Positions 1 through 5,354 of a stretch of 13,993 nt of DNA are shown here, one piece after another. The translations under genes were made by a program, and so were the position numbers. The notes beneath the pieces were generated by a model that did not search any database, had not been told where the DNA came from, and worked only from the letters and a program-made list of their open reading frames with translations. Origin of the DNA: Baffinella frigidus (Eukaryota > Cryptophyceae > Cryptomonadales > Baffinellaceae); assembly GCA_026770585.1 (NCBI GenBank), contig MU646402.1, positions 42,639 to 56,631 on the forward strand. Reading direction: 5' to 3'. Position 1 is the first letter of the stretch. Each line of letters begins with the position of its first letter.

Positions 1-112
1 GGTTTAGGGTTTAGGGTTTAGGGTACGACTTTGGGGTTTGGGGTTTAGGGATTAGGGTTGAAGGTTTAGGGTTTAGGGTTTAGGGTTTAGGGTTTAGGGT
101 TGAGGGTTTTGG
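1..112 (+). repeat. Degenerate telomere-like TTTAGGG array
   Basis: Head-to-tail 7-bp units of TTTAGGG with variants such as TTTGGGG and ATTAGGG run from the first base to about 112. The G-rich strand is the plus strand. The units are interrupted and mutated, and similar tracts occur at six or more other places in the window, so this is interstitial repeat DNA rather than a chromosome end. On the minus strand, which carries the inferred exons, it reads CCCTAAA, a pyrimidine-rich sequence that also supplies branch-point-like CTAAC/CTAAA motifs. Confidence 0.85.
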
Positions 113-801
113 TTTTCTCATTCGGGGCCAACAGATATGACACGCGCAAGAGTGGCGGGAGACCTGGAGGTGCTGAATCTGCGCAACAAAAGTTGCTCCA
201 CAAATGCTGTACTATTACTAGTTTTTCAAAACAAAAAGACAACAGGACTTGAACAAACAGTTTTGTATAAGGATAAGCAGGTAGAAAACTGCTGTCGCCT
301 TTTTGACAAATTGGGGGAATTTTCAAAAAAGAGGGAAAACCTCATGGTCCCAAGTGTTTAGTAAGTTTCGTTGCCCATACGAAATTAAAAAAATGAGTCT
401 AATTGCTTAATCAATGATAATTGCTGAATCAATGATTAATCAATGATTTTGCGGGGAGTAACCTGGAGGTGCAGAATCCGCGCGGAATCCTCATTCGCTT
501 CCGCAACCTGCAAAAGTGGACCACCAGAGGGATCCCGCCGCGGTAAGTCAACTTTACCTCAATAGTCAACTTTTTGTGAGGTCAACTTTACCCCACGAGT
601 CAGCTTTAGAAAACCCCATGGTTCCAGTCTCGGGTGTACTCATTTTGGGGGTGGGGAGTTCACGCAGCGGGCTACGCAGGGAAACCTGCTTGGAGATCAA
701 CCACGAGCCACGGCGAGCCACGAGCCTAACCACGCGCCACACTGAGCCGAGAGTCGCCACACTGAGACCCTACACTCTCAACCCTAACCGGGAGTCTCAG
801 T
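113..801. other. No convincing gene; short direct repeats
   Basis: Open frames here are short and have no recognisable domain. Visible structure is limited to direct repeats. One stretch resembling GGAGACCTGGAGGTGCTGAA occurs near 160 and, altered, near 457. ATCAATGAT is repeated three times at about 411-446. GTCAACTTT is repeated at about 546-605. Around 651-677 there is a fragment resembling the terminal sequence of the 192-bp foldback family, with its GCGGGCTACG core. The 205-445 stretch is AT-richer than its surroundings. Confidence 0.5.
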
Positions 802-845
802 GGAGCTTCAAAGCTCTTGACCCGGGTCAAGAGCTTTGAAGCTCC
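802..845. repeat. 44-nt perfect palindrome
   Basis: The sequence is its own reverse complement across 44 bases centred between 823 and 824, with the core CTTGACCCGGGTCAAG. There is no loop, so it can only extrude as a cruciform in DNA or form a self-dimer in RNA. It lies in sequence with no recognised gene. It may be a decayed or deleted foldback element, since larger foldbacks are abundant in the window. Confidence 0.85.
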
Positions 846-1235
846 CATGATTACCAGGTTTCGGTTAAGACATCCGTATGGACAACCCTACGTCCCTACG
901 GTATTGCCTACCGTAGGGTCCTGTGGATTACCTACCTCTGGGGTTTTCTCAAAATCTCTGTGTGGTCCGCTGTGAGGGGAGAATAATCAAGGAGGAGTGA
1001 GGCGCTGGTACCAGCTCCTTCAAAAAATCTACTCAAAGTTTGACGGTTTGAATGGGGGTTGACTTCAGCAAAATCTTCCCCCTAGCGGTGTATTGGAGAA
1101 TAAGGAGGAATGCGGCACTGGTACCAGCTCCATCCAACGATTGAGCCCTGGGTGTTATAGGATGTGGTTGTACGGAAGAGCCTTGATTGTTGATGGTGTA
1201 GGATCAAGGGTTTATGGTTTCGGGTTTGGGCTGAC
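846..1235. other. Non-coding stretch with foldback-module fragment and a direct repeat
   Basis: About 880-925 contains the CCTACCGTAGGG module shared by several foldback families here, next to its inverted partner. A direct repeat containing the palindromic CTGGTACCAG lies at about 977-1020 and again at 1093-1135. The copies share GGAGAATAA, AGGAGGA and GCTGGTACCAGCTCC-like blocks, with small indels. No module of the W-repeat type was seen. A short telomere-like tract is at 1199-1232. Confidence 0.5.
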
Positions 1236-1280
1236 CAGGTCCTTCCAATGGTCGGAAGCGTTGAACACCCTTGTCCAATT
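1236..1280 (-). CDS. Sfi1-like W-module, possible exon end
   Basis: Read on the minus strand this encodes N-W-T-R-V-F-N-A-S-D-H-W-K-D-L, followed at once by GTCAGC, a possible 5' splice site. The N-A-S..W-K pattern matches the clearer module at 1770-1841. The left edge is placed at the candidate donor. The other edge is only where the similarity fades, because I cannot identify an acceptor. The donor is weak and the module lacks the usual A-F/L before the tryptophan, so this may be a decayed copy or chance similarity. It would lie downstream of the exon split by the 152-bp element. Confidence 0.3.
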
Positions 1281-1294
1281 CCACTTATTTTAGC

Positions 1295-1345
1295 CTTTTC
1301 TCGGGGAACAAATGGTCACGTTACCCCCAGATTCTGGGGGTCTTG
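1295..1345. repeat. Dispersed hairpin element, copy 1
   Basis: ATGGTCACGTTACCCC is followed by a hairpin with a stem of CCCCCAG and CTGGGGG around ATT. The same leader followed by a different but equally paired hairpin is found at 13767-13795. Upstream, both copies also have a TTTTCTnCGGG-like block. The stem sequence differs between copies while pairing is kept. Confidence 0.5.
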
Positions 1346-1404
1346 AAAACCTCGTATTCCTCCGGGTGCTTGATAAGAAGGGAAATACGGAGGGAGTCTC
1401 TCAC

Positions 1405-1626
1405 CAGCGCCTTCCAGCGGTCTTATCTCAGAAAACGAGTTCTAAAACTCGTTTTCTTAAGTCAATTCCCCTACAAATTCGTCAACTTATTCTTTACTAT
1501 CCGCATAAGTTGACAAATTTGTAGAAGAATTGACTTAAGAAAACGAGTTTTAGAACTCGTTTTCTGAGATAAGGTCGAGAGCGACGGCAATGGAAGCTTT
1601 CAGCATTCCACGTCTCGAGCGTTCCA
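1405..1626 (-). pseudogene. Sfi1-like module exon split by a 152-bp foldback element
   Basis: On the minus strand, 1626-1574 encodes a module ending G-M-L-K-A-S-I-A-V-A-L-D. The 152-bp element at 1573-1422 follows, and then 1421-1405 continues R-W-K-A-L up to GTGAGA, a near-consensus donor. Removing the element and one copy of its short target duplication gives A-V-A-L-D-R-W-K-A-L, which parallels the intact exon at 1770-1841. The insertion therefore hit the middle of a module. The inserted length is not a multiple of three, so read-through shifts frame and soon reaches a stop. The 3' splice site at CCCTAG (1627-1632) is also one or two bases out of step with the frame. This copy is probably inactive unless the element is itself removed from RNA. 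Confidence 0.55.
1422..1573. mobile_element. 152-bp foldback (MITE-like) element, family A copy 1
   Basis: The terminal inverted repeats start CTTATCTCAGAAAACGAGTT and extend over about 65 bases per arm, with a short unpaired centre. Each arm contains a smaller nested palindrome (AAAACGAGTT / AACTCGTTTT). A second copy of the same length is at 4745-4896. The flanks read GGT on both sides, which can be parsed as a 2-bp GT or 3-bp GGT target duplication. The related uninterrupted sequence near 1781 shows the empty-site form CAGCGGTCGAG, which supports a true insertion. It has no coding capacity, so it would be non-autonomous. Confidence 0.8.
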
Positions 1627-1769
1627 CTAGGGTGTAATGACGAAGGAGGAGGAGAAGGAGGAGGAGAAGGAGGAGGAGAGGAAGAAGAAGGAGAAGAAGA
1701 AGAAGAAGATAAAAAATAACAACAACACGCAGCACAAGAAGCAGGAAGGGGTTTGGGGTTTGGGCGCAC
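1627..1769 (-). other. Inferred intron with polypyrimidine microsatellite
   Basis: On the minus strand this segment begins GTGCGC directly after the intact module exon and ends CACCCTAG before the split module. At 1640-1740 it holds a GGA/GAA tract on the plus strand, which is a long CTT/CTC polypyrimidine tract on the coding strand just upstream of the acceptor. The microsatellite could serve as the pyrimidine tract of the 3' splice site. The length is 143 nt. Confidence 0.45.
1640..1735. repeat. GGA/GAA trinucleotide microsatellite
   Basis: An imperfect run of AAGGAGGAGG followed by AAGAAGAAG repeats. It creates long open frames of K/E on one strand and S/P or L on the other, which are compositional artefacts. 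It lies inside an inferred intron. Confidence 0.85.
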
Positions 1770-1841
1770 CTGCGCCTTCCAGCGGTCGAGCGCGACGGCG
1801 AGGGAGGCGTTCAGCATTCTCGCCAGCACGCGCCCTTTCAT
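1770..1841 (-). CDS. Sfi1-like W-module exon (24 codons)
   Basis: This is a clean example of the module. The minus strand reads CCCCTTCGCAG, then 72 nt in phase 0, then GTGCGC. The peptide begins M-K-G-R-V-L-A-R-M-L-N, continues A-S-L-A-V-A-L-D-R-W-K and ends A-Q. The pattern R-M-x-N-x-x-L-x-x-A-L-x-x-W matches the helical centrin-binding repeat of Sfi1-like proteins, which bind centrin at basal bodies or spindle poles in yeast and animals. The role here is inferred only from the motif. The upstream intron has telomere-like CCCTAAACCCTGAG before the acceptor, and the downstream intron carries the CTT microsatellite. The methionine is not necessarily a start codon, because an acceptor directly precedes it. 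The protein identity is uncertain beyond the repeat type. Confidence 0.6.
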
Positions 1842-1935
1842 CTGCGAAGGGGTTATGGCTCAGGGTTTAGGGTGTAGGGTGCAGGGACATCACATTTGTT
1901 GTTCACTTCTGGTTGTCCACTTATGCATTCACGAA

Positions 1936-1962
1936 ATCCCTTCGTAGCCCGCTGTGTGGGAG
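1936..1962. repeat. Terminal fragment of the 192-bp foldback family
   Basis: CGAAATCCCTTCGTAGCCCG followed by CTGTGTGG matches the end of the element at 4909-5100 and the ends of the copies near 6032 and 6597. The rest of the element is missing here. Confidence 0.45.
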
Positions 1963-2009
1963 GCCCACCGTAGTCCGCAGGGAGGGTTGTGGGAAGTGTC
2001 TGGGACGAT

Positions 2010-2060
2010 GGCATCTTCGACAGCCTCTTGCCACACGGTTTCATGAAATCGCTTTCGGTG
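2010..2060 (-). pseudogene. Degenerate Sfi1-like module
   Basis: The minus strand encodes H-R-K-R-F-H-E-T-V-W-Q-E-A-V-E-D-A. At nucleotide level, the W-Q-E-A-V-E-D-A part and its 3' continuation closely match the next module upstream at 2138-2197 (A-W-K-E-A-V-Q-E-A), so the two are a tandem duplicate. The A-F before the tryptophan is lost, and I see no convincing acceptor or donor. It is more likely a decayed copy than a working exon. Confidence 0.4.
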
Positions 2061-2137
2061 TGAACCAACATCGTGCGCGGTTCCAATTCATCAGGGTTTG
2101 TTCGGGGTGCCTGGGACGACGACGCGGCTTCTTGCAC

Positions 2138-2197
2138 AGCCTCCTTCCACGCCTGAAACGCGTGCGCGACCCCTGGCTGCATCCACCGCGCTGCCAC
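2138..2197 (-). CDS. Sfi1-like W-module exon
   Basis: The minus strand reads GAATTATTCAG, then an open frame starting V-A-A-R-W-M-Q-P-G-V-A-H-A-F-Q-A-W-K-E-A. The spacing from R-W-M-Q to A-F-x-x-W is that of the other modules. The acceptor side is good (TTATTCAG, then GTGGCA, as in several neighbours whose exons also start with a valine codon). The donor is uncertain: GTGCAA after K-E-A gives a 60-nt phase-0 exon, but the open frame continues as V-Q-E-A-A-S-S-S and could run further. Telomere-like CCCCAAACC repeats lie upstream on the coding strand, as expected for an intron here. Confidence 0.5.
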
Positions 2198-2206
2198 CTG
2201 AATAAT

Positions 2207-2372
2207 TCGGAGGGTTTGGGGTTTGGGGTTTGAGGTTCGGGGTTAAGGATTTGGTGTATGGTGTCTGGGGCATTTTCAGAGTTTTGAGGGTTCAGGGTTT
2301 AGGGTTTGCGGTTTAGGGCTTGGGGTTTGGGGCTTAGGGTTTAGGGTTTGGGTTGAGGTTTTCAGGTTTAGG
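2207..2372 (+). repeat. Degenerate telomere-like array
   Basis: TTTAGGG, TTTGGGG, TTGAGG and TTCAGGG units are mixed in imperfect register on the plus strand. It lies upstream, in the minus-strand sense, of the module exon at 2138-2197, so it is probably intronic. Confidence 0.8.
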
Positions 2373-2485
2373 GCTGCCACAACAACGAAAGGAGAGGGAG
2401 CACCTTCAAAAAGGATTTTTGAGGGCGAGAGTGTCGCTGGGATGAGGAGGGATTGTATGAGTCTGCCCCCCAGGCGGCGCTATTT

Positions 2486-2590
2486 CATCCCTCAAGTGGC
2501 CAGTAGGCGCATACGCCCTACCGTAGGGCCCTAGGACCTGCCTAGGACCTACCGGGGGTTAATTTTGACCCGCTGGCCACTTAAGGGATA
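2486..2590. mobile_element. About 104-bp foldback element, family B copy 1
   Basis: The ends are ATCCCTCAAGTGGCCA and TGGCCACTTAAGGGATA, inverted repeats of each other. The core contains CCCTACCGTAGGGCCCTAGG and a second CCTAGGACCT. The copy at 9827-9930 is bounded by TA on both sides, which suggests a TA target as in Tc1/mariner-type elements; this copy has CA and TA. It has no coding capacity. Confidence 0.7.
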
Positions 2591-2792
2591 CACAGCGATT
2601 TCGTCTTCCGGAGAGAGCAAGGTGGAGAATCACGCTTGAACGTATCCCACACAGAGGGCTACGAAAGGATTTTCGGGCACTCAGTGCCCGAGTTTCCGTT
2701 AACTTATCCGTAGGAACCCCACAGGGGGGTTCCTACTTCTGGAGAGCTCTCCAGAAACGATTCGCCTTCTGGAGACAAAGATGGAGAATGAC

Positions 2793-2831
2793 CTTCTTGA
2801 GCGTCGCCTTCATCGCCTTCCTTTCCTCCGT
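2793..2831 (-). CDS. Possible short exon, basic helix of the Sfi1-like repeat
   Basis: The minus strand reads CCTGGGTTGCAG, then T-E-E-R-K-A-M-K-A-T-L-K-K (13 codons, phase 0), then GTCATT. This basic helix would fit between a W-R-E segment and the next V-L-x-R-M segment of the repeat. The donor is weak. An alternative is read-through as V-I-L-H-L-C-L-Q-K-A, which also looks helical. A near copy is at 3022-3060 with the same boundaries. Confidence 0.35.
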
Positions 2832-2856
2832 CTGCAACCCAGGGAAAGCGCTACTC

Positions 2857-2978
2857 TATCCCTCAAGTGGCCACCAAGCTCACATGCCCTACCGTAGGGC
2901 CACGCCCTACCGTAGGGCCCTAGGACCTGCCTAGGACCTATGCGGGTCGTTTTCGAACCGCTGGCCACGCAAGGGACA
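2857..2978. mobile_element. Foldback element, family B copy 2, with internal duplication
   Basis: Its ends are like those of copy 1 (TATCCCTCAAGTGGCCA; TGGCCACGCAAGGGA), but it is about 14 bp longer because the CCCTACCGTAGGGC module is present twice. The left flank is TA and the right flank CA. Confidence 0.65.
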
Positions 2979-3021
2979 CAAAACGATTTCGTCTTCTGGA
3001 AAGAGCAAGGGGGAGAATGAC

Positions 3022-3060
3022 CTTCTTGAGCGTCGCCTTCACCGCCTTCCTTTCCTCCGT
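3022..3060 (-). CDS. Possible short exon, duplicate of the 2793-2831 module
   Basis: The minus strand reads CCTGAGTGCAG, then T-E-E-R-K-A-V-K-A-T-L-K-K, then GTCATT. It differs from the sister copy by one residue (V for M), with the reading frame kept. Flanking non-coding sequence is also duplicated, so conservation of the frame alone is weak support for function. Confidence 0.35.
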
Positions 3061-3342
3061 CTGCACTCAGGGAACGCCATCGTGTTAGGCGGCACTTTGA
3101 ACCACACTTTGGGCTTCGAGGGTTTTGGGACCCGTAGATTTAGCGGTAACGTGACCAAATTTGCATTAGAAAATCCTTAAAGTTAACTGACCACATGGTC
3201 AGTTGACTTTTGATGAAAGGTCCGTAGTCCACCGTGTGGGAAGGCATGTGTGCCTGTGGTTCACTCGAAAGGGAGACACGGAAGCAAAGAGAGGCGTAGT
3301 CCTCTGCGGGATGTGCGTTTATGGAAGGAACGCCGCCATTCA
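3061..3342. other. No gene recognised; one small hairpin
   Basis: Open frames on both strands are short and featureless. At about 3185-3204 there is a hairpin with arms AACTGACCA and TGGTCAGTT around a 2-nt loop. No W-module or clear splice pair was found. Confidence 0.45.
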
Positions 3343-3481
3343 CCACATAGCAGCGATCAAAGGCTTCACGGATACAGTACATCTAAACCAATTGTACTAG
3401 AGTCGTATCCAGTGCTGTGGATTACAACCAGAACTTCCCCCGGAAATCCGGGGGGAAAGAAACTCGGGCGCTGCTAAGTGG
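3343..3481. other. 139-bp multi-hairpin element, copy 1
   Basis: The outer arms are CCACATAGCAGCG and CGCTGCTAAGTGG. Inside, hairpin 1 pairs GGATAC (3370-3375) with GTATCC (3405-3410) and extends with AGTACA / TGTACT. Hairpin 2 pairs TTCCCCCGGA (from 3435) with TCCGGGGGGAA. The second copy at 9219-9356 keeps the outer stem and hairpin 1 nearly unchanged but has a different sequence, still paired, in hairpin 2. The shape could be a foldback transposon or a structured RNA. No tRNA boxes and no hammerhead core were seen. Confidence 0.6.
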
Positions 3482-3723
3482 TTGGCTTTGTGTAAAGTAA
3501 CTTTGGAGAAATCAACGTTCATGGAGGGGATAGAACAGGACCAGTACCAGGAACCCCTCTGTTAAGTCGAGGCAATCTGGTCAAGCCGGGTCTGTCAGCG
3601 CATACGGTCGCTGCGCCCCTGAAAGTTGCCGCGTCTCTGAAAGTTGACAGGAAACACGACTCGCCTTTAAAAGTTGATGCAAGTCCCAAAAGTTGACCGG
3701 GAACGGAGAAGGAGGTGATCTAC
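3482..3723. other. Non-coding stretch with AAAGTTGAC repeats
   Basis: Between 3618 and 3700 the motif AAAGTTGAC or a close variant occurs four times at irregular spacing. The last is followed by CGGGAACGGAGAAGGAGG, which recurs near 4160-4185, downstream (minus sense) of another copy of the W-R-E-T exon. So 3724 and below is probably the start of the intron that follows the degenerate module at 3724-3765. Confidence 0.45.
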
Positions 3724-3765
3724 CGTTTCTCGCCAGGCTAAAAATACCAGCGAAGTTCATGGTTC
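3724..3765 (-). pseudogene. Degenerate copy of the W-R-E-T module exon
   Basis: The nucleotide sequence matches the exon at 3888-3959 (ATGAACT..., CTGGCGAGAAACG, then GTAGAT) but lacks about eight bases in the middle. The frame is shifted and the tryptophan is lost: it reads M-N-F-A-G-I-F-S-L-A-R-N. The donor and first intron bases are nevertheless conserved with the other two copies. The upstream half aligns poorly. Confidence 0.5.
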
Positions 3766-3887
3766 GGTCACTAGTGGAAATTCGCCCCGCTTTTCGGAGC
3801 GACACGTGACCAACTCCGTACAAAAGGCCTACACTCGACATTTAAAAAGGGTGCTTGGGTAGCCTCGTGTGGAAGGAGGGGAGCTAC

Positions 3888-3959
3888 CGTTTCTCGCCAG
3901 GCGAGAAAAGCCGGGGCAATCGAGTAGTTCATGATTCGGCCGATCACCTCCTTTGAAAC
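3888..3959 (-). CDS. Sfi1-like W-module exon (24 codons)
   Basis: This is one of the clearest exons. The minus strand reads CACCCTGGACCAG, then V-S-K-E-V-I-G-R-I-M-N-Y-S-I-A, P-A-F-L-A-W-R-E-T, then GTAGCT. It has exactly 24 codons in phase 0, the same length as the exon at 1770-1841, and the same pattern R-I/M-M/L-N-x-S-x-A-x-A-F/L-x-x-W. Degenerate tandem copies sit on either side (3724 and 4193), each ending in GAAACG and GTAG-type donors. The acceptor sequence CCCTGGACCAG is shared with the exon at 9959-10017. The role (helical scaffold, possibly centrin-binding) is inferred only from the repeat. Confidence 0.6.
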
Positions 3960-4192
3960 CTGGTCCAGGGTGTCGTCGGGTTTACTCGAAAACTCCAGGG
4001 TGTGGGATTTACTCGGAACACTCGCTCGGTTTCAGGGTAACGAGCGCACATGTTTGTCACCCCCTTTGAAAAATCGTCCAGGGTGTCGTCGGGTTTAGAG
4101 CGGTTTTCACATCTGGAGAAACCTTGCCAAACGTTAACGATGCTGGTACTCAACCTTAAAGTTGACCGGGAACGGACAAGGAGGGGACCTAC
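3960..4192 (-). other. Inferred intronic region with repeated CCAGGGTGTCGTCGGGTTT
   Basis: CCAGGGTGTCGTCGGGTTTA occurs at about 3966 and again at 4079, with shorter relatives near 4311 and 4490. On the coding strand these give repeated CACCCTGGA motifs, part of the acceptor used by the exon at 3888-3959. The stretch therefore looks like multiplied acceptor-side sequence. Confidence 0.4.
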
Positions 4193-4235
4193 CGTTTCTC
4201 GCCAGAAATCGAGTAGTTTAAGCTTCACCCCCCTA
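4193..4235 (-). pseudogene. Shortened copy of the W-R-E-T module exon
   Basis: The minus strand encodes K-L-K-L-L-D-F-W-R-E-T, followed by GTAGGT, an excellent donor. Compared with the exon at 3888-3959 it lacks about 16 bases between AACTACTCGATT and CTGGCGAGAAACG, so I-A-P-A-F-L-A is lost although the frame still gives F-W-R-E-T. The acceptor is not clear (a CTAG lies upstream). It could still be translated as a short module. Confidence 0.45.
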
Positions 4236-4560
4236 GCAGTCCCAAGGTGTTTAAACCTCGTCCAGGTTTTGAAACCTTGTCGAGGCCAGGCATCCTGGAC
4301 CAAAACCGTCCAGGGTGTCGTGGTTACTCGATAAACGTCTTGATTTCAGGGTGATCAGCATGCGGTAAGAACCCTTCTGTCACGCCCCGAGGAGTGTACC
4401 GGGGGTGTCTTTGCCTCGAAACCGTATCGACTCGATCAACTCCAGGGTTTAAAACCTTGTCGAGGCCAGACATCCTGGACCAAAACCGTCCAAGGTGTCG
4501 GGTGCACTCGGAAACCTTGTTGATTGCAGGGTGATCGGCATACGGTACGAACCCGTGTGT
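4236..4560. repeat. Degenerate tandem duplicates, no gene
   Basis: A segment with CTTGTCGAGGCCAG, CATCCTGGACCAAAACCGTC and AGGGTGATC is present at about 4275-4360 and again at 4455-4540. The copies are separated by sequence beginning CACGCCCCGAGGAGTGTACC, which is itself the founder-like version of the 49-bp repeat that follows. No W-module was found. Confidence 0.55.
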
Positions 4561-4707
4561 CACGCTCCAAAGAGTGTGCCGGGGGTGTCTTTGCCCTTCT
4601 GTCTTCTGTCACGCTCCAAAGAGTGTACCGGGGGGGTCTTTGCCCTTCTGTCTTCTGTCACGCTCCAAAGAGTGTACCGGCGGTGTCTCTGCTTTCTCTC
4701 CATCTCG
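4561..4707. repeat. 49-bp tandem repeat, three copies
   Basis: The units start CACGCTCCAAAGAGTGT at 4561, 4610 and 4659, giving a period of 49 bp; the third is more diverged at its end. A related single copy is near 4381. The repeat opens frames in several phases, but nothing suggests they are translated. Confidence 0.85.
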
Positions 4708-4744
4708 GCCCACGGGAGGTCCTTTCCCGATGTATCGACAGGGA

Positions 4745-4896
4745 CTTATCTCAGAAAACGAGTTCTAAAACTCGTTTTCTTAAGTCAATTCTCCTACAAA
4801 TTTGTCAACTTATGCAGAGAGTAAAGAATAAGTTGACGAATTTGTAGAGGAATTGACTTAAGAAAACGAGTTTTAGAACTCGTTTTCTGAGATAAG
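4745..4896. mobile_element. 152-bp foldback element, family A copy 2
   Basis: It has the same ends and length as copy 1 at 1422-1573, starting CTTATCTCAGAAAACGAGTT and ending with the reverse complement. Flanking bases are GGA on both sides, giving a 2-bp GA or 3-bp GGA duplication. The central loop differs slightly from copy 1. It is not in a recognisable exon. Confidence 0.8.
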
Positions 4897-4908
4897 GACG
4901 ATACCCCC

Positions 4909-5100
4909 CACAGCGAACTTCGAAGGGGTGTTGAATAACCCATAAGCGATAAGACCTAGGACCTACGGTAGGCAATCCGTAGGGACATGGGTGGGGTTAC
5001 GAATAAGGTAATGGAAACATGGGTGGGGTTATTCCTACGAATAAGGTAACGGAAACGAGGACCGGTTTGGGCCGAAACCCCCTTCGTAGCCCGATGTGTG
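4909..5100. mobile_element. About 192-bp foldback element, family D, most complete copy
   Basis: The left end CACAGCGAACTTCGAAGGGG is the imperfect inverse of the right end CCCCCTTCGTAGCCCG-ATGTGTG. Inside are CCTACGGTAGG, ATCCGTAGGGACATGGG and two copies of a GGGTGGGGTTA...ACGAATAAGGTAA block. Partial copies of the same family lie at about 6032-6150 (same orientation), 6500-6600 and 2648-2740 (inverted), with end fragments at 1936-1962 and 651-677. Confidence 0.55.
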
Positions 5101-5267
5101 AATCGTGGATCGCGAGAAGAGAGGTTGGCAAGAATCCCAGCACGGCTGTGGACTTAACCGGACGGGGTTTGCAACAGGACGATACCTCAGCCGAAAATGA
5201 CTAGTACCGAGAAAAAAAACTCCGATCAGTCAACCGCAGCAGATTAGTCAATAGTGGGGCTCGCAAC
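5101..5267. other. No feature recognised
   Basis: Unique-looking sequence between the foldback element and the module exon. In the minus-strand sense this is the start of the intron after the exon at 5268-5354, beginning GTTGCG. I see no repeat and no further module. Confidence 0.4.
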
Positions 5268-5354
5268 CTGTCTGAGGCGCTTCTGGTTCGCCACCTCGTC
5301 GCGCCAGGTGTTGAGCGCCCGGACCATGCCCAGGTTCGAAATGCGTTTCAGCAC
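5268..5354 (-). CDS. Sfi1-like W-module exon (29 codons)
   Basis: The minus strand reads ACCCCAAAAACAG, then V-L-K-R-I-S-N-L-G-M-V-R-A-L-N-T-W-R-D-E, V-A-N-Q-K-R-L-R-Q, then GTTGCG. It has 29 codons in phase 0 at both ends. R-I-x-N-x-x-M-V-x-A-L-x-x-W fits the module, and the basic tail N-Q-K-R-L-R-Q resembles the H-E-Q-Q-R-Q-R tail of the 99-nt exons. Its acceptor and first three codons are reproduced in the 30-bp minisatellite that fills the upstream intron, and the 5' part of the exon is duplicated at 5491-5538. A strong coding candidate, though no transcript is available. Confidence 0.6.

Larger units (their letters stand above)
2598..3078. repeat. Three-copy direct repeat interleaved with foldback elements
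   Basis: A block resembling GATTTCGTCTTCTGGA, then GGAGAATGACC and TTGAGCGTCGCCTTC, occurs near 2598, 2758 and 2985. The last two copies also carry the CGCCTTCCTTTCCTCCGTCT segment and are about 88% identical by eye. Between them lie foldback copies at 2486-2590 and 2857-2978, plus a partial copy of the 192-bp family at about 2648-2740. Exon-like modules on the minus strand fall inside the second and third copies. Confidence 0.6.

Noticed and set aside
1-112. True chromosome end
   Set aside because: The units are degenerate and the same kind of tract recurs throughout the window, so an interstitial repeat is more likely.
3343-3481. Hammerhead ribozyme or tRNA-derived element
   Set aside because: No CUGANGA and GAAA core and no A/B box spacing could be found in either copy.
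3944-4303. 119-codon minus-strand open frame
   Set aside because: It reads the W-R-E-T copy at 4193 in frame but continues through repeated acceptor-like sequence and stops in the exon at 3888-3959 in the wrong frame. Split exons explain it better.
4745-4896. Introner that splices itself precisely
   Set aside because: The flanking duplication is GA (TC on the other strand), so neither strand offers the GT needed at the edge.
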